5,627 bases of DNA from Defluviitaleaceae bacterium. GTDB lineage: Bacteria > Bacillota > Clostridia > Lachnospirales > WRAA01. The notes beneath the pieces are model-generated. The model saw only the letters and a list, made by a program, of their open reading frames with translations. It was not told where the DNA came from and searched no databases. Shown here in pieces: positions 1-5,534 of this stretch. Location: NCBI GenBank assembly GCA_009780445.1, contig WRAA01000141.1, forward strand, positions 1 to 5,627, given 5' to 3'. A program made the position numbers and the translations under genes. The stretch's first letter is position 1. Each line of letters begins with the position of its first letter.

Positions 1-639
1 CAGCGGGCCGTCAAGCACACAGCCCGTTATCTCCCCCGCCGCGGCCATCTTCACAAGCTGCGCGTATTCCAGCGTAACCGGCATCTTTTCGTCGGCCTTC
101 TCCTTCGCCGCAAGCAGGGCGGTCTTGGGGTTTCTTATGCCCAGGTTGTGCAGAGCGTCCACGGCGTTTTCGATGATCTCCTTCTTGCCCGTGAGATCCG
201 GCGCGATGGTTATGGCCGCGTCCGTCACAAAGAGCAGCTTGTGGTATGTCGGCACTTCGAACACGGCCACGTGGCTAAGCCTGCGCCCCGTGCGTATGCC
301 GCCGTCGCGGTCAAGCGCGGCCTTCATTATCACCGACGTGTCCACGAGACCCTTCATGAGGGCATCGGCCTTGCCGCCGGCGACCAGCTCCACCGCCCTG
401 CGGCAGGCCGTGTCGTTGTCGGGTTCGTGCAAGACCTCCATGCCGGACAGGTCAAGGCTGTGTTCCGAGGCCAGCCGGCGTATCTCCGCCTCATCGCCCA
501 CCAGCACAAAGTCGGCTATGCCGCGCTGTTTGGCCGCGCTCACGGCCTCCAGAACATGCGGATCCGCCGCGGCGGCCACACTCACAACCGAGCCTTGGCG
601 CTCCGCGGCCTTCTTAAACAATTCGTCCAAGCTACGTAT
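1..639 (-). CDS. ptb: Phosphate butyryltransferase/acetyltransferase family protein, N-terminal 213 residues (3' end beyond window)
   Basis: The visible translation matches the PTA_PTB family, which transfers an acyl group from CoA to phosphate in the cytoplasm; butyrate kinase or acetate kinase then makes ATP. Visible family landmarks, numbered from the proposed start: SLDELFKKA at 3-11, GIADFVLVGD at 40-49, LMKGLVDTS at 94-102, RTGRRLSHVAVFEVP at 116-130 and LFVTDAAITIAPDL at 136-149. The N-terminus and the LSHVAVFEVP block look more like Ptb than long Pta proteins. Family members are about 300 residues, so roughly 90 are missing at the left edge. The frame has in-frame stops (TAA of dctM, then TAG at 657-655) and no ATG or GTG before the conserved SLDELF. 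An ATA at 639-637 sits exactly where Ptb proteins begin, 8 bases after AGGAG. A TTG at 630 is the only other candidate and is too far from the ribosome site. It starts 18 bases after dctM and is probably cotranscribed. The acyl substrate cannot be decided. Confidence 0.87.
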   Translation of the reverse strand, partial: MRSLDELFKKAAERQGSVVSVAAAADPHVLEAVSAAKQRGIADFVLVGDEAEIRRLASEHSLDLSGMEVLHEPDNDTACRRAVELVAGGKADALMKGLVDTSVIMKAALDRDGGIRTGRRLSHVAVFEVPTYHKLLFVTDAAITIAPDLTGKKEIIENAVDALHNLGIRNPKTALLAAKEKADEKMPVTLEYAQLVKMAAAGEITGCVLDGPL

Positions 640-647
640 GTCGGACT

Positions 648-652
648 CTCCT
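648..652 (-). promoter_or_regulatory. Ribosome binding site of the ptb-like gene
   Basis: The minus strand reads AGAGAGGAGAGT at 656-645. The AGGAG core (652-648) lies 8 bases before the ATA at 639-637, normal spacing, and 17 bases before the TTG at 630, too far. It is the main evidence that ATA, not TTG, is the initiation codon, or that an ATG was altered to ATA. Confidence 0.7.
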
Positions 653-657
653 CTCTA

Positions 658-1959
658 TTAATCAAGCAGCACGCCCGGCAGCCACATGGACAACGCCGGT
701 ATGAACGTTATCATCAACAGCACGATGATCATGACGGCGTAGTACGGAAGCAGCGGCTTGATAACCGATTCTATCTTTGTCTTGCCGATGGAACAACCGA
801 TAAACAGCACGGTGCCGACCGGCGGAGTTATGAGAGATATGCCAAGGTTCAGCAGCAGCACGATACCGAACTGCACGGGCCCCATGCCAACAGACTGCGC
901 AACGGGCAGCAGTATCGGCGTGGTTATCAGTATCATCGGCGCCATGTCCATCACCAGCCCCAGCACCAGCAGGATTATGTTGATAAGCAGGAGGATGACG
1001 ATGGGGTTGTCCGATATTTGCAGCATGGTGCTTGTGACCATATCGGGCACGCGAAGCACCGTCATCATAAAGCCGAAGGCCGACGAAGCCGAGATAATGG
1101 CCATAACCATGGCCACGGTGCGCACAGACTTCTTCATGACGACCTTAAAGTGCGACAGCGGAATTTCGCGGTAGACAAAGAACGTGATGATAAAAGCGTA
1201 CACCACGGCGATAACCGAAGATTCGGTGGCGGTGAAGAAGCCCGAGGTTATGCCGCCGACGATGATCACGATGGTCATAAGGCCGAGGAAGCTGTCGAGC
1301 GCGATCTTCGCGCCTTCTCTGAAGGAATATGCCCGACCCTTGGGGTAGTTGCGCTTTATCGCAATGATGTATGTAACGATCATCAGGCCGATGCCCAGGG
1401 TCAGCGCAGGAACAATACCGGCGAGGAACAGCGCGCCGATAGACACGCCACCGCCGGCGGCCATCGCGAAGATAATCATGTTGTGGCTGGGCGGAATGAG
1501 AAGGCCGACTATCGACGAAGTGACGGTGTTTGCCACGGCGAAGTTTTTGTCGTAACCCTGCTTCACCATCATGGGTATCAGCACGGTACCAAGGGAGGAC
1601 GTATCAGCCGCCACGGAGCCGGAGACCGTGCCGAAGAACTTGGACGACATAACGTTAACCATCGCCAAGCCGCCGCGAACGCGGCCTATGCAGACATCCG
1701 CCAAGTCTATCAGCCGCCGGGCTATGCCCCCTTCGCCCATGAGGTTGCCCGCGATTATAAAGAAAGGTATGGCAAGCAGGCTAAACGAGCGAAGCCCGTC
1801 GATAAGCTGCTGTGCCACAATACGCAGGAACATGGGGTTAAAGTACCACGCTGATGCAAAAGCCGAGAGAGCAAGCGCGAAAGCCACCGGTACCTTTATA
1901 GCCATCAGGAACACGAAACCCCCGATCAATATGAATATGGCCATGGGATCAGTGGTCAT
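658..1959 (-). CDS. dctM: TRAP transporter large permease subunit (DctM)
   Basis: This is the channel-forming subunit of a tripartite ATP-independent periplasmic transporter, which moves organic acids inward with an ion gradient. The 433-residue product is of normal DctM length and hydrophobic throughout, consistent with about 12 membrane segments. Family landmarks are IPFFIIAGNLM at about 64-74, SGSVAADTSS at 113-122, LIPPSHN at 154-160 and a C-terminal LITPPVGTVLF block. The start is placed at the ATG at 1959 (MTTDPMAIFIL), because AGGAG at 1974-1970 precedes it by 10 bases and DctM proteins begin with this hydrophobic helix. An open frame continues upstream to 1998, but those 13 residues (charged, inside dctQ) do not fit the family. 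The gene overlaps the end of dctQ by 11 bases, suggesting translational coupling. The substrate is inferred from kduI and kduD to be a uronate. Confidence 0.95.
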   Translation of the reverse strand: MTTDPMAIFILIGGFVFLMAIKVPVAFALALSAFASAWYFNPMFLRIVAQQLIDGLRSFSLLAIPFFIIAGNLMGEGGIARRLIDLADVCIGRVRGGLAMVNVMSSKFFGTVSGSVAADTSSLGTVLIPMMVKQGYDKNFAVANTVTSSIVGLLIPPSHNMIIFAMAAGGGVSIGALFLAGIVPALTLGIGLMIVTYIIAIKRNYPKGRAYSFREGAKIALDSFLGLMTIVIIVGGITSGFFTATESSVIAVVYAFIITFFVYREIPLSHFKVVMKKSVRTVAMVMAIISASSAFGFMMTVLRVPDMVTSTMLQISDNPIVILLLINIILLVLGLVMDMAPMILITTPILLPVAQSVGMGPVQFGIVLLLNLGISLITPPVGTVLFIGCSIGKTKIESVIKPLLPYYAVMIIVLLMITFIPALSMWLPGVLLD

Positions 1960-2458
1960 TTGCAATAATCTCCTTTCGGTTGGCGATTTGCCCCGCAAGC
2001 TTCAGCAGCATTATCAGCACCATCAGTATGCCGGACGCGGCGACAGGAAAGTAGAACGCGCTCACGGATATGCCGGTGGCCGGCAGTGAGTTTGCGCGCA
2101 CAAACGTGGCAAGAGCCGTGCCGTAGTGGAAGAACAGCCCGGAAAGACCAAGGATCAGCAAGCTTACGAAAATTTCCACGGCATACATCAGCTTCTTAGG
2201 CAGTCTGGACACAAGCATCGTGATGCCTATGTGCAGATCCTCCTTTATGCCAAGGGCTATGCCCAGGTACACGAACCAGCACTTCATGATAAGCGAGACT
2301 TCCTCGCTCCACGCCGGCGGGTTCTGGAATATCTGCCGCATTACAACTTGGTAGAACACCACCACAACCATCGCCAGCATGAGGAAGCTGCACACAAAAT
2401 CTATCACCTTGCAGAGTTTGTCTATAAGTTTGGCATACGCAGAGTATGCTTTAGTCAT
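1949..2458 (-). CDS. dctQ: TRAP transporter small permease subunit (DctQ)
   Basis: This is the four-helix membrane subunit that partners DctM. The 169-residue product has hydrophobic segments at about 18-40, 55-75, 88-110 and 127-152. The family signature follows segment 1: NPPAWSEE (46-53) and then FVYLGIALGIKEDLHIGI. The start is the ATG at 2458 (MTKAYSAYAK), with GAGG at 2470-2467 spaced by 8 bases. A GTG at 2467 is also in frame but lies within the ribosome site. The gene lies about 100 bases after dctP, separated by two hairpins, and overlaps dctM. The order dctP-dctQ-dctM is usual for this family. DctQ sequences diverge strongly, so substrate cannot be read from it. Confidence 0.93.
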   Translation of the reverse strand: MTKAYSAYAKLIDKLCKVIDFVCSFLMLAMVVVVFYQVVMRQIFQNPPAWSEEVSLIMKCWFVYLGIALGIKEDLHIGITMLVSRLPKKLMYAVEIFVSLLILGLSGLFFHYGTALATFVRANSLPATGISVSAFYFPVAASGILMVLIMLLKLAGQIANRKEIIANDH

Positions 2459-2466
2459 CTTTCCCA

Positions 2467-2470
2467 CCTC
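2467..2470 (-). promoter_or_regulatory. Ribosome binding site deciding the dctQ start
   Basis: The minus strand reads AAGAGGTGGGAAAGATG here. The GAGG core is 8 bases before the ATG at 2458 and overlaps the in-frame GTG at 2467, so ATG is the start. The site lies only 4 bases after the hairpin at 2475-2506, close enough for that structure to affect ribosome access. Confidence 0.65.
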
Positions 2471-2474
2471 TTAA

Positions 2475-2506
2475 ATAGGGAGAAGAGCGGCGGCCCTTCT
2501 CCCTAT
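2475..2506 (-). repeat. Stem-loop with perfect 11-bp arms before dctQ
   Basis: ATAGGGAGAAG at 2475-2485 is the exact inverse complement of CTTCTCCCTAT at 2496-2506, around a 10-base GC-rich loop. In the direction of transcription it is followed only by TTTAAG-like sequence, not a long U-tract, and then at once by the dctQ ribosome site. It may be a weak attenuator, a 3' stabiliser of dctP mRNA, or a structure tuning dctQ translation. Confidence 0.75.
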
Positions 2507-2514
2507 CGTTAATT

Positions 2515-2565
2515 AAGCTATTGCGGTAGGGCGTGGCAAGCCACGCCCTTATTGAAGCTATTGCG
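2515..2565. repeat. 11-base direct repeats flanking the palindrome
   Basis: AAGCTATTGCG occurs at 2515-2525 and again at 2555-2565, 40 bases apart, on each side of the 2528-2549 palindrome. The second copy includes the dctP stop codon and the last codons. Adding the preceding ATT, the match continues with one extra base. This looks like a target duplication or slippage duplication of the dctP 3' end. Confidence 0.6.
2528..2549 (-). repeat. Palindrome with 10-bp arms in the dctP-dctQ gap
   Basis: AGGGCGTGGC at 2528-2537 is exactly complementary to GCCACGCCCT at 2540-2549, with two bases between, so the hairpin would have a tight CAAG or CTTG loop. It starts 8 bases after the dctP stop codon. 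It has no U-tract on either side and so does not look like an intrinsic terminator. GC-rich palindromes like this are often dispersed intergenic repeats; whether this one is cannot be told from a single copy. Confidence 0.75.
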
Positions 2566-3613
2566 CGTTGCGGATCATGTCGATGTGGTACTGGATGTCG
2601 GCATAGTCGGCATATATTGTCATTGCGAGTTCGGCAAAGGCCGCGCGTTGTTCCGGAGTGAGGCGTGCTACTGTCGCGCCGGCGGCTACAACGTGTTCTT
2701 CGGATCTAAGCTCTTCCGCGGCCCATTCTACGCGTTGGTATTCCGCGGCGTCACGTGCCGATGTGAACAGAATTTCTTGATGTTCCGCGCTGAGGCTGTT
2801 CCAAAAATCAAGGTTGATGAGGAACGGCTCGGGAACGATGGAGTGTTCGTTCACCGTGAAGTAGCCCGCAACTTCGTAATGAGAGTGCAGAGCGTATGTC
2901 GGCCAGTTGTTTTCCGCTCCGTCAACAAGGCCTGTTTGTATCGCCATGTACAGCTCCGCCATAGGCATTGGCACAGCGGACGCGCCCATCGCGTTTACAA
3001 GGTTTATCATCAGCTCGGACTCCTGCACGCGGATTCTCATGCCGGCGAGGTCTTCCGGGGTGTAGATCGGGCGGAGTGCGTTGTAGAGGTTGCGCGTACC
3101 GGGGTCGTGCCATGCGAGGATGTGCATACCGTGCTGGTGAAGCCTCTGCGCAAAGTAGTCGCCCACTTCGCCGTCAAGCACTCTGAACATGTCCTCCCTG
3201 CTGTTCCATATGTACGGGAGGAAGAGTGCCGCGAAAGCGTCGTCAATTGTGGGGAGCATTGCCGACGAGATTCTTGTGGTCTGTGTCGCGCCCATCTGAA
3301 CTTGTTCGATAACCGCGCCTTCGCCGCCAAGAACCGCGCCAGGGAAGATGTCGGCAATCAGTTCGCCGTTGCTGCGCTCGAATATCAGCTGCTCGAAGTA
3401 TCTGTGCGCCATTACGCTCGGGTGCGTCTCCGGGTGGTTGTCGGCCACAACCAGGCGGATCGGGTCAGCCGCGGGGGCGGGAGCCGGATCGGCCGGAGCC
3501 TGTTGATCCGTGCCGGGTGCCGGCACAGCGGGAGCCGGAGCGGCGGGGGCTGCGCAAGCCGCCAGGAACAAGCTTGCAGAGAGCGCCAGTGCTATAGGTA
3601 ATCTTTTCTTCAC
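2558..3613 (-). CDS. dctP: TRAP transporter substrate-binding lipoprotein (DctP), probable uronate binder
   Basis: This extracytoplasmic receptor captures the substrate and delivers it to DctQM. The 351-residue product starts with a lipoprotein signal: KKR at 2-4, a hydrophobic run, and lipobox LAAC at 17-20 with Cys20 as lipid anchor. An Ala/Pro-rich tether (about 21-51) leads into the binding domain from about 52. Family landmarks are GAVLGGEGAVIEQVQMGA (92-109), GTRNLYN (172-178), GMRIRVQES (191-199), where the conserved Arg (R195 by position) normally grips the substrate carboxylate, and DGAENNWPTY (231-240). The ENN block is common in sugar-acid-binding members; this is from knowledge of the family, not a search. 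The start is GTG at 3613, 8 bases after a perfect AGGAGG (3627-3622). The gene has its own promoter and is followed by two hairpins, consistent with more receptor than permease. The exact ligand is inferred from the kdu genes. Confidence 0.95.
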   Translation of the reverse strand: MKKRLPIALALSASLFLAACAAPAAPAPAVPAPGTDQQAPADPAPAPAADPIRLVVADNHPETHPSVMAHRYFEQLIFERSNGELIADIFPGAVLGGEGAVIEQVQMGATQTTRISSAMLPTIDDAFAALFLPYIWNSREDMFRVLDGEVGDYFAQRLHQHGMHILAWHDPGTRNLYNALRPIYTPEDLAGMRIRVQESELMINLVNAMGASAVPMPMAELYMAIQTGLVDGAENNWPTYALHSHYEVAGYFTVNEHSIVPEPFLINLDFWNSLSAEHQEILFTSARDAAEYQRVEWAAEELRSEEHVVAAGATVARLTPEQRAAFAELAMTIYADYADIQYHIDMIRNAQ

Positions 3614-3636
3614 GATAAATTCCTCCTAATGATAGA

Positions 3637-3668
3637 CAGATTGCTCGCGGCAACAAATTGGCAATCTG
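3637..3668 (-). promoter_or_regulatory. Leader hairpin in the dctP 5' untranslated region
   Basis: CAGATTGC at 3637-3644 and GCAATCTG at 3661-3668 are perfect inverted repeats (8 bp, 16-base loop). They lie between the predicted transcription start near 3697 and the AGGAGG at 3627-3622. The leader is about 80 bases. The hairpin leaves the ribosome site free, so mRNA stabilisation is more likely than blocking. No known riboswitch was recognised. Confidence 0.4.
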
Positions 3669-3703
3669 CTGACAACAGCCATCAACTACAGCTGCTTGCG
3701 GAT

Positions 3704-3732
3704 ATTGTAACACGTTTGTCACCAAATTGCAA
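3704..3732 (-). promoter_or_regulatory. Sigma-A-type promoter of dctP
   Basis: The minus strand has TTGCAA (3732-3727, 4 of 6 to consensus), a 17-base spacer, and TACAAT (3709-3704, 5 of 6), with a TG one base before the -10 (extended -10). It is 26 bases beyond the kduD stop and about 90 upstream of the dctP start. No terminator is seen between kduD and this site, so read-through from kduI-kduD can add to it. On the plus strand TTGTAACAC (3705-3713) and TTGCAACAC (3727-3735) form near-identical direct repeats 22 bases apart over the two promoter elements. The spacer holds an imperfect TTTGGTGACAAA palindrome that could be an operator. Confidence 0.65.
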
Positions 3733-3757
3733 CACTTTTTTCCGGCGTAATAACGCG

Positions 3758-4552
3758 TTAATTGGGCTGTTTGCCGATTGTGGCAAGCAAGCCGCCGTCC
3801 ACATACAGGATGTGGCCGTTGATGAAGTCTGACGCGGGGCTTGCCAGGAACACCGCCGGCCCGGTGAGATCCTCCACGGTGCCCCAGCGTTCGGCCGGCG
3901 TCTTGGAGATTATGAACGAGTCGAAGGGATGGCGCGATCCGTCGGGCTGTCTTTCGCGCAGGGGGTCGGTCTGCGGCGTTTCGATATAGCCGGGGCCGAT
4001 GCCGTTGCACTGTATGTTAAGGTGTCCGAATTCGGAGGCGATGTTCTTGGTGAGCATCTTCAGCCCGCCCTTGGACGAAGCATAACCGGCCAGGGTCGTG
4101 CGCCCAAGCTCGCTCGTCATGGAGCAGATGTTGATGATCTTGCCCGCGCGCTTCTCGACCATGCCGGGCAGAACCGCCCGCGACACAACAAAGGGCGCGT
4201 TGAGGTTCACCTCAATAATAAATCGGAATTCCTCCGGCGACATTTCAAGCATTGGCTTGCGTATGATCGAGCCGGCGTTGTTCACAAGAATGTCCACACT
4301 GCCCACATCCCTTGTGATGTCCGCAACCATGGCCTCCACCTGCGCTTCGTCCGTGACGTCGCAGACATACCCGCGGGTGTCCACACCCTCCGCCTTGTAC
4401 CGTTCCATAGTTTCTTCGAAACGGTCTGAGTTGCGGTCGTTAAACACCACCGTCGCGCCGGCCTTGTGCATTGCGCAAGCAATGCCGAAGCCGATCCCGT
4501 GAACCGCGCCCGTAACAAGCGCGACCTTGCCCTTTAGTGAAAACTGTCCCAT
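3758..4552 (-). CDS. kduD: 2-dehydro-3-deoxy-D-gluconate 5-dehydrogenase (SDR family; KduD / gluconate 5-dehydrogenase-like)
   Basis: This is a short-chain dehydrogenase/reductase of 264 residues. The nucleotide-binding TGxxxGIG is at 14-21 (TGAVHGIG), NNAG at 91-94, and the catalytic set is Asn116, Ser144, Tyr157 and Lys161 (YASSK). KduD reduces 3-deoxy-2,5-hexodiulosonate to 2-keto-3-deoxygluconate in the cytoplasm. The blocks INICSMTSELG (140-150), QCNGIGPGYIETPQT (181-195) and HPFDSFIISKTPAERWG (208-224) are typical of the longer subgroup often labelled gluconate 5-dehydrogenase, which includes the streptococcal DhuD type, and not of the shorter E. coli KduD (about 253). Next to kduI the KduD role is much more likely than gluconate oxidation. 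The start ATG at 4552 has GGAGG at 4562-4558, 5 bases away, and is 11 bases after the kduI stop, so the two genes form a tight pair. Cofactor choice (NAD or NADP) was not determined. Confidence 0.92.
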   Translation of the reverse strand: MGQFSLKGKVALVTGAVHGIGFGIACAMHKAGATVVFNDRNSDRFEETMERYKAEGVDTRGYVCDVTDEAQVEAMVADITRDVGSVDILVNNAGSIIRKPMLEMSPEEFRFIIEVNLNAPFVVSRAVLPGMVEKRAGKIINICSMTSELGRTTLAGYASSKGGLKMLTKNIASEFGHLNIQCNGIGPGYIETPQTDPLRERQPDGSRHPFDSFIISKTPAERWGTVEDLTGPAVFLASPASDFINGHILYVDGGLLATIGKQPN

Positions 4553-4563
4553 AGCATCCTCCG

Positions 4564-5406
4564 TTATCTCAGTTGTGAAGTTGGTATCGTGTCCATGTCG
4601 GTGAAGGTCTGGTTCTCGCCGCCCATCGCCCAGATGAAGGCATAGTTGGAGGTTCCGCAGCCGGCGTGGATGCTCCAGCTCGGCGATATCACCGCGTCAT
4701 AGTTCTGTACTATGATGTGGCGCGTTTCCGTAGGCGCGCCCATCATGTGGAACACGGCCTGTTCTTCGGGGATGTCGAAGTATGTGTAGATCTCCATCCT
4801 GCGCTCGTGGGTGTGCGCCGGCATTGTGTTCCACACGCTTCCGCTGTCCAGCACCGTCAGACCCATCATAAGCTGGCACGTTTCCAGCACCGCCGGGTGT
4901 ATAAACTGGTTTATAACGCGCTTGTTGGCGGTTTCGGCCGCGCCGACGGGGTTCTTGGCCGCCTGCGCCATCGTCAGAAGCTTTGTCTCGCAGGCCTTGT
5001 GTGCCGGAGATGACACGCCGTAGAAGCGCGCGGGGTTGTCCTTGCTGTCGCTTGCGAAGGTGACTTCCTTGCAGCCCTTGGTGATGTAGATGCAGTCCCG
5101 CAGACCCATCTTGTAGGCCGTGCCGTCCACGGTGCATACGCCCGAGCCGCCAAGGTTGAAGAAGCCGGCCTCGCGGCGTTCCAGGAAGAAGTTCGTGCCG
5201 AAGTTCGCCATAATGTCGATGCCCTTGTCGATGGGCAGGGTCTGCGAAACCGGCATTATGCCCACCACGACCATCCTGTCTACATGCGAGTACACCGCCG
5301 TAACCTCGTCGGGCTTGTACAGCCCCTGCACAAGGAACTCGTCCCGCATCTCCTGCGTGGTATAACGCTTAACGTCCCGCGCGTTTGCCGAATATCTAAC
5401 ATCCAT
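4564..5406 (-). CDS. kduI: 5-dehydro-4-deoxy-D-glucuronate isomerase (4-deoxy-L-threo-5-hexosulose-uronate ketol-isomerase, KduI)
   Basis: KduI converts 4-deoxy-L-threo-5-hexosulose uronate, formed from unsaturated uronates released by pectate or glycosaminoglycan lyases and hydrolases, into 3-deoxy-D-glycero-2,5-hexodiulosonate, the KduD substrate. The 280 residues match the family length (E. coli 278). The cupin metal site is intact: PAHTHERRME gives His198, His200 and Glu205, and SWSIHAGCG gives His247. These align with the zinc ligands His196, His198, Glu203 and His245 of E. coli KduI with a constant shift of 2. Other landmarks are MPVSQTLPID (51-60), a conserved N-terminal block, FFLERREAGFFNLGG (73-87) and the C-terminal MGGENQTFTDMD (261-272). 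The start is ATG at 5406, preceded by an AAGGGGG ribosome site about 9 bases away. It is the first gene of the run, with its own promoter. No truncation or missing key residue was seen. Confidence 0.97.
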   Translation of the reverse strand: MDVRYSANARDVKRYTTQEMRDEFLVQGLYKPDEVTAVYSHVDRMVVVGIMPVSQTLPIDKGIDIMANFGTNFFLERREAGFFNLGGSGVCTVDGTAYKMGLRDCIYITKGCKEVTFASDSKDNPARFYGVSSPAHKACETKLLTMAQAAKNPVGAAETANKRVINQFIHPAVLETCQLMMGLTVLDSGSVWNTMPAHTHERRMEIYTYFDIPEEQAVFHMMGAPTETRHIIVQNYDAVISPSWSIHAGCGTSNYAFIWAMGGENQTFTDMDTIPTSQLR

Positions 5407-5442
5407 GGAGTATATCCCCCTTCGTAATTGTGAATATGCCTA

Positions 5443-5471
5443 AGTATAACTCAAACGCCATGTTTTAGCAA
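5443..5471 (-). promoter_or_regulatory. Sigma-A-type promoter of kduI
   Basis: The minus strand has TTGCTA (5471-5466, 4 of 6), a 17-base spacer and TATACT (5448-5443, 5 of 6). The predicted transcription start is about 30 bases before the kduI start codon, giving a short leader with the GGGGG ribosome site. The surrounding sequence is more AT-rich than the genes. A perfect 10-base palindrome AGAATATTCT (5481-5490) sits just upstream of the -35 and could bind a regulator, but so short a palindrome may be chance. Confidence 0.65.
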
Positions 5472-5534
5472 TAGCGGCATAGAATATTCTTGCGCACACG
5501 ATCATATAGCCATTCAACTTGAAAACACTCCAAG

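Noticed and set aside
148..1854. 568-codon open frame on the plus strand
   Set aside because: It is antisense to dctM and the ptb-like gene. Its translation is dominated by His, Arg, Gln and Asp with no domain, as expected opposite a hydrophobic, GC-biased gene.
1960..1998. N-terminal extension of dctM up to 1998
   Set aside because: The 13 extra residues are charged, lie inside dctQ and precede a well-placed ATG with its own AGGAG.
2459..2467. GTG at 2467 as the dctQ start
   Set aside because: It overlaps the GAGG ribosome site that serves the ATG at 2458.
2475..2549. Hairpins as a true operon-ending terminator
   Set aside because: Neither stem is followed by a run of T in the direction of transcription, and dctQ and dctM must be expressed with dctP.
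2552..3601. 349-codon open frame on the plus strand
   Set aside because: It mirrors dctP almost exactly, has Arg/Val/Cys-rich composition without domains, and dctP is clearly the real gene.
3751..3760. TAACGCGTTA palindrome at the kduD stop codon
   Set aside because: A 10-base palindrome is expected by chance several times in this length, and no terminator features follow.
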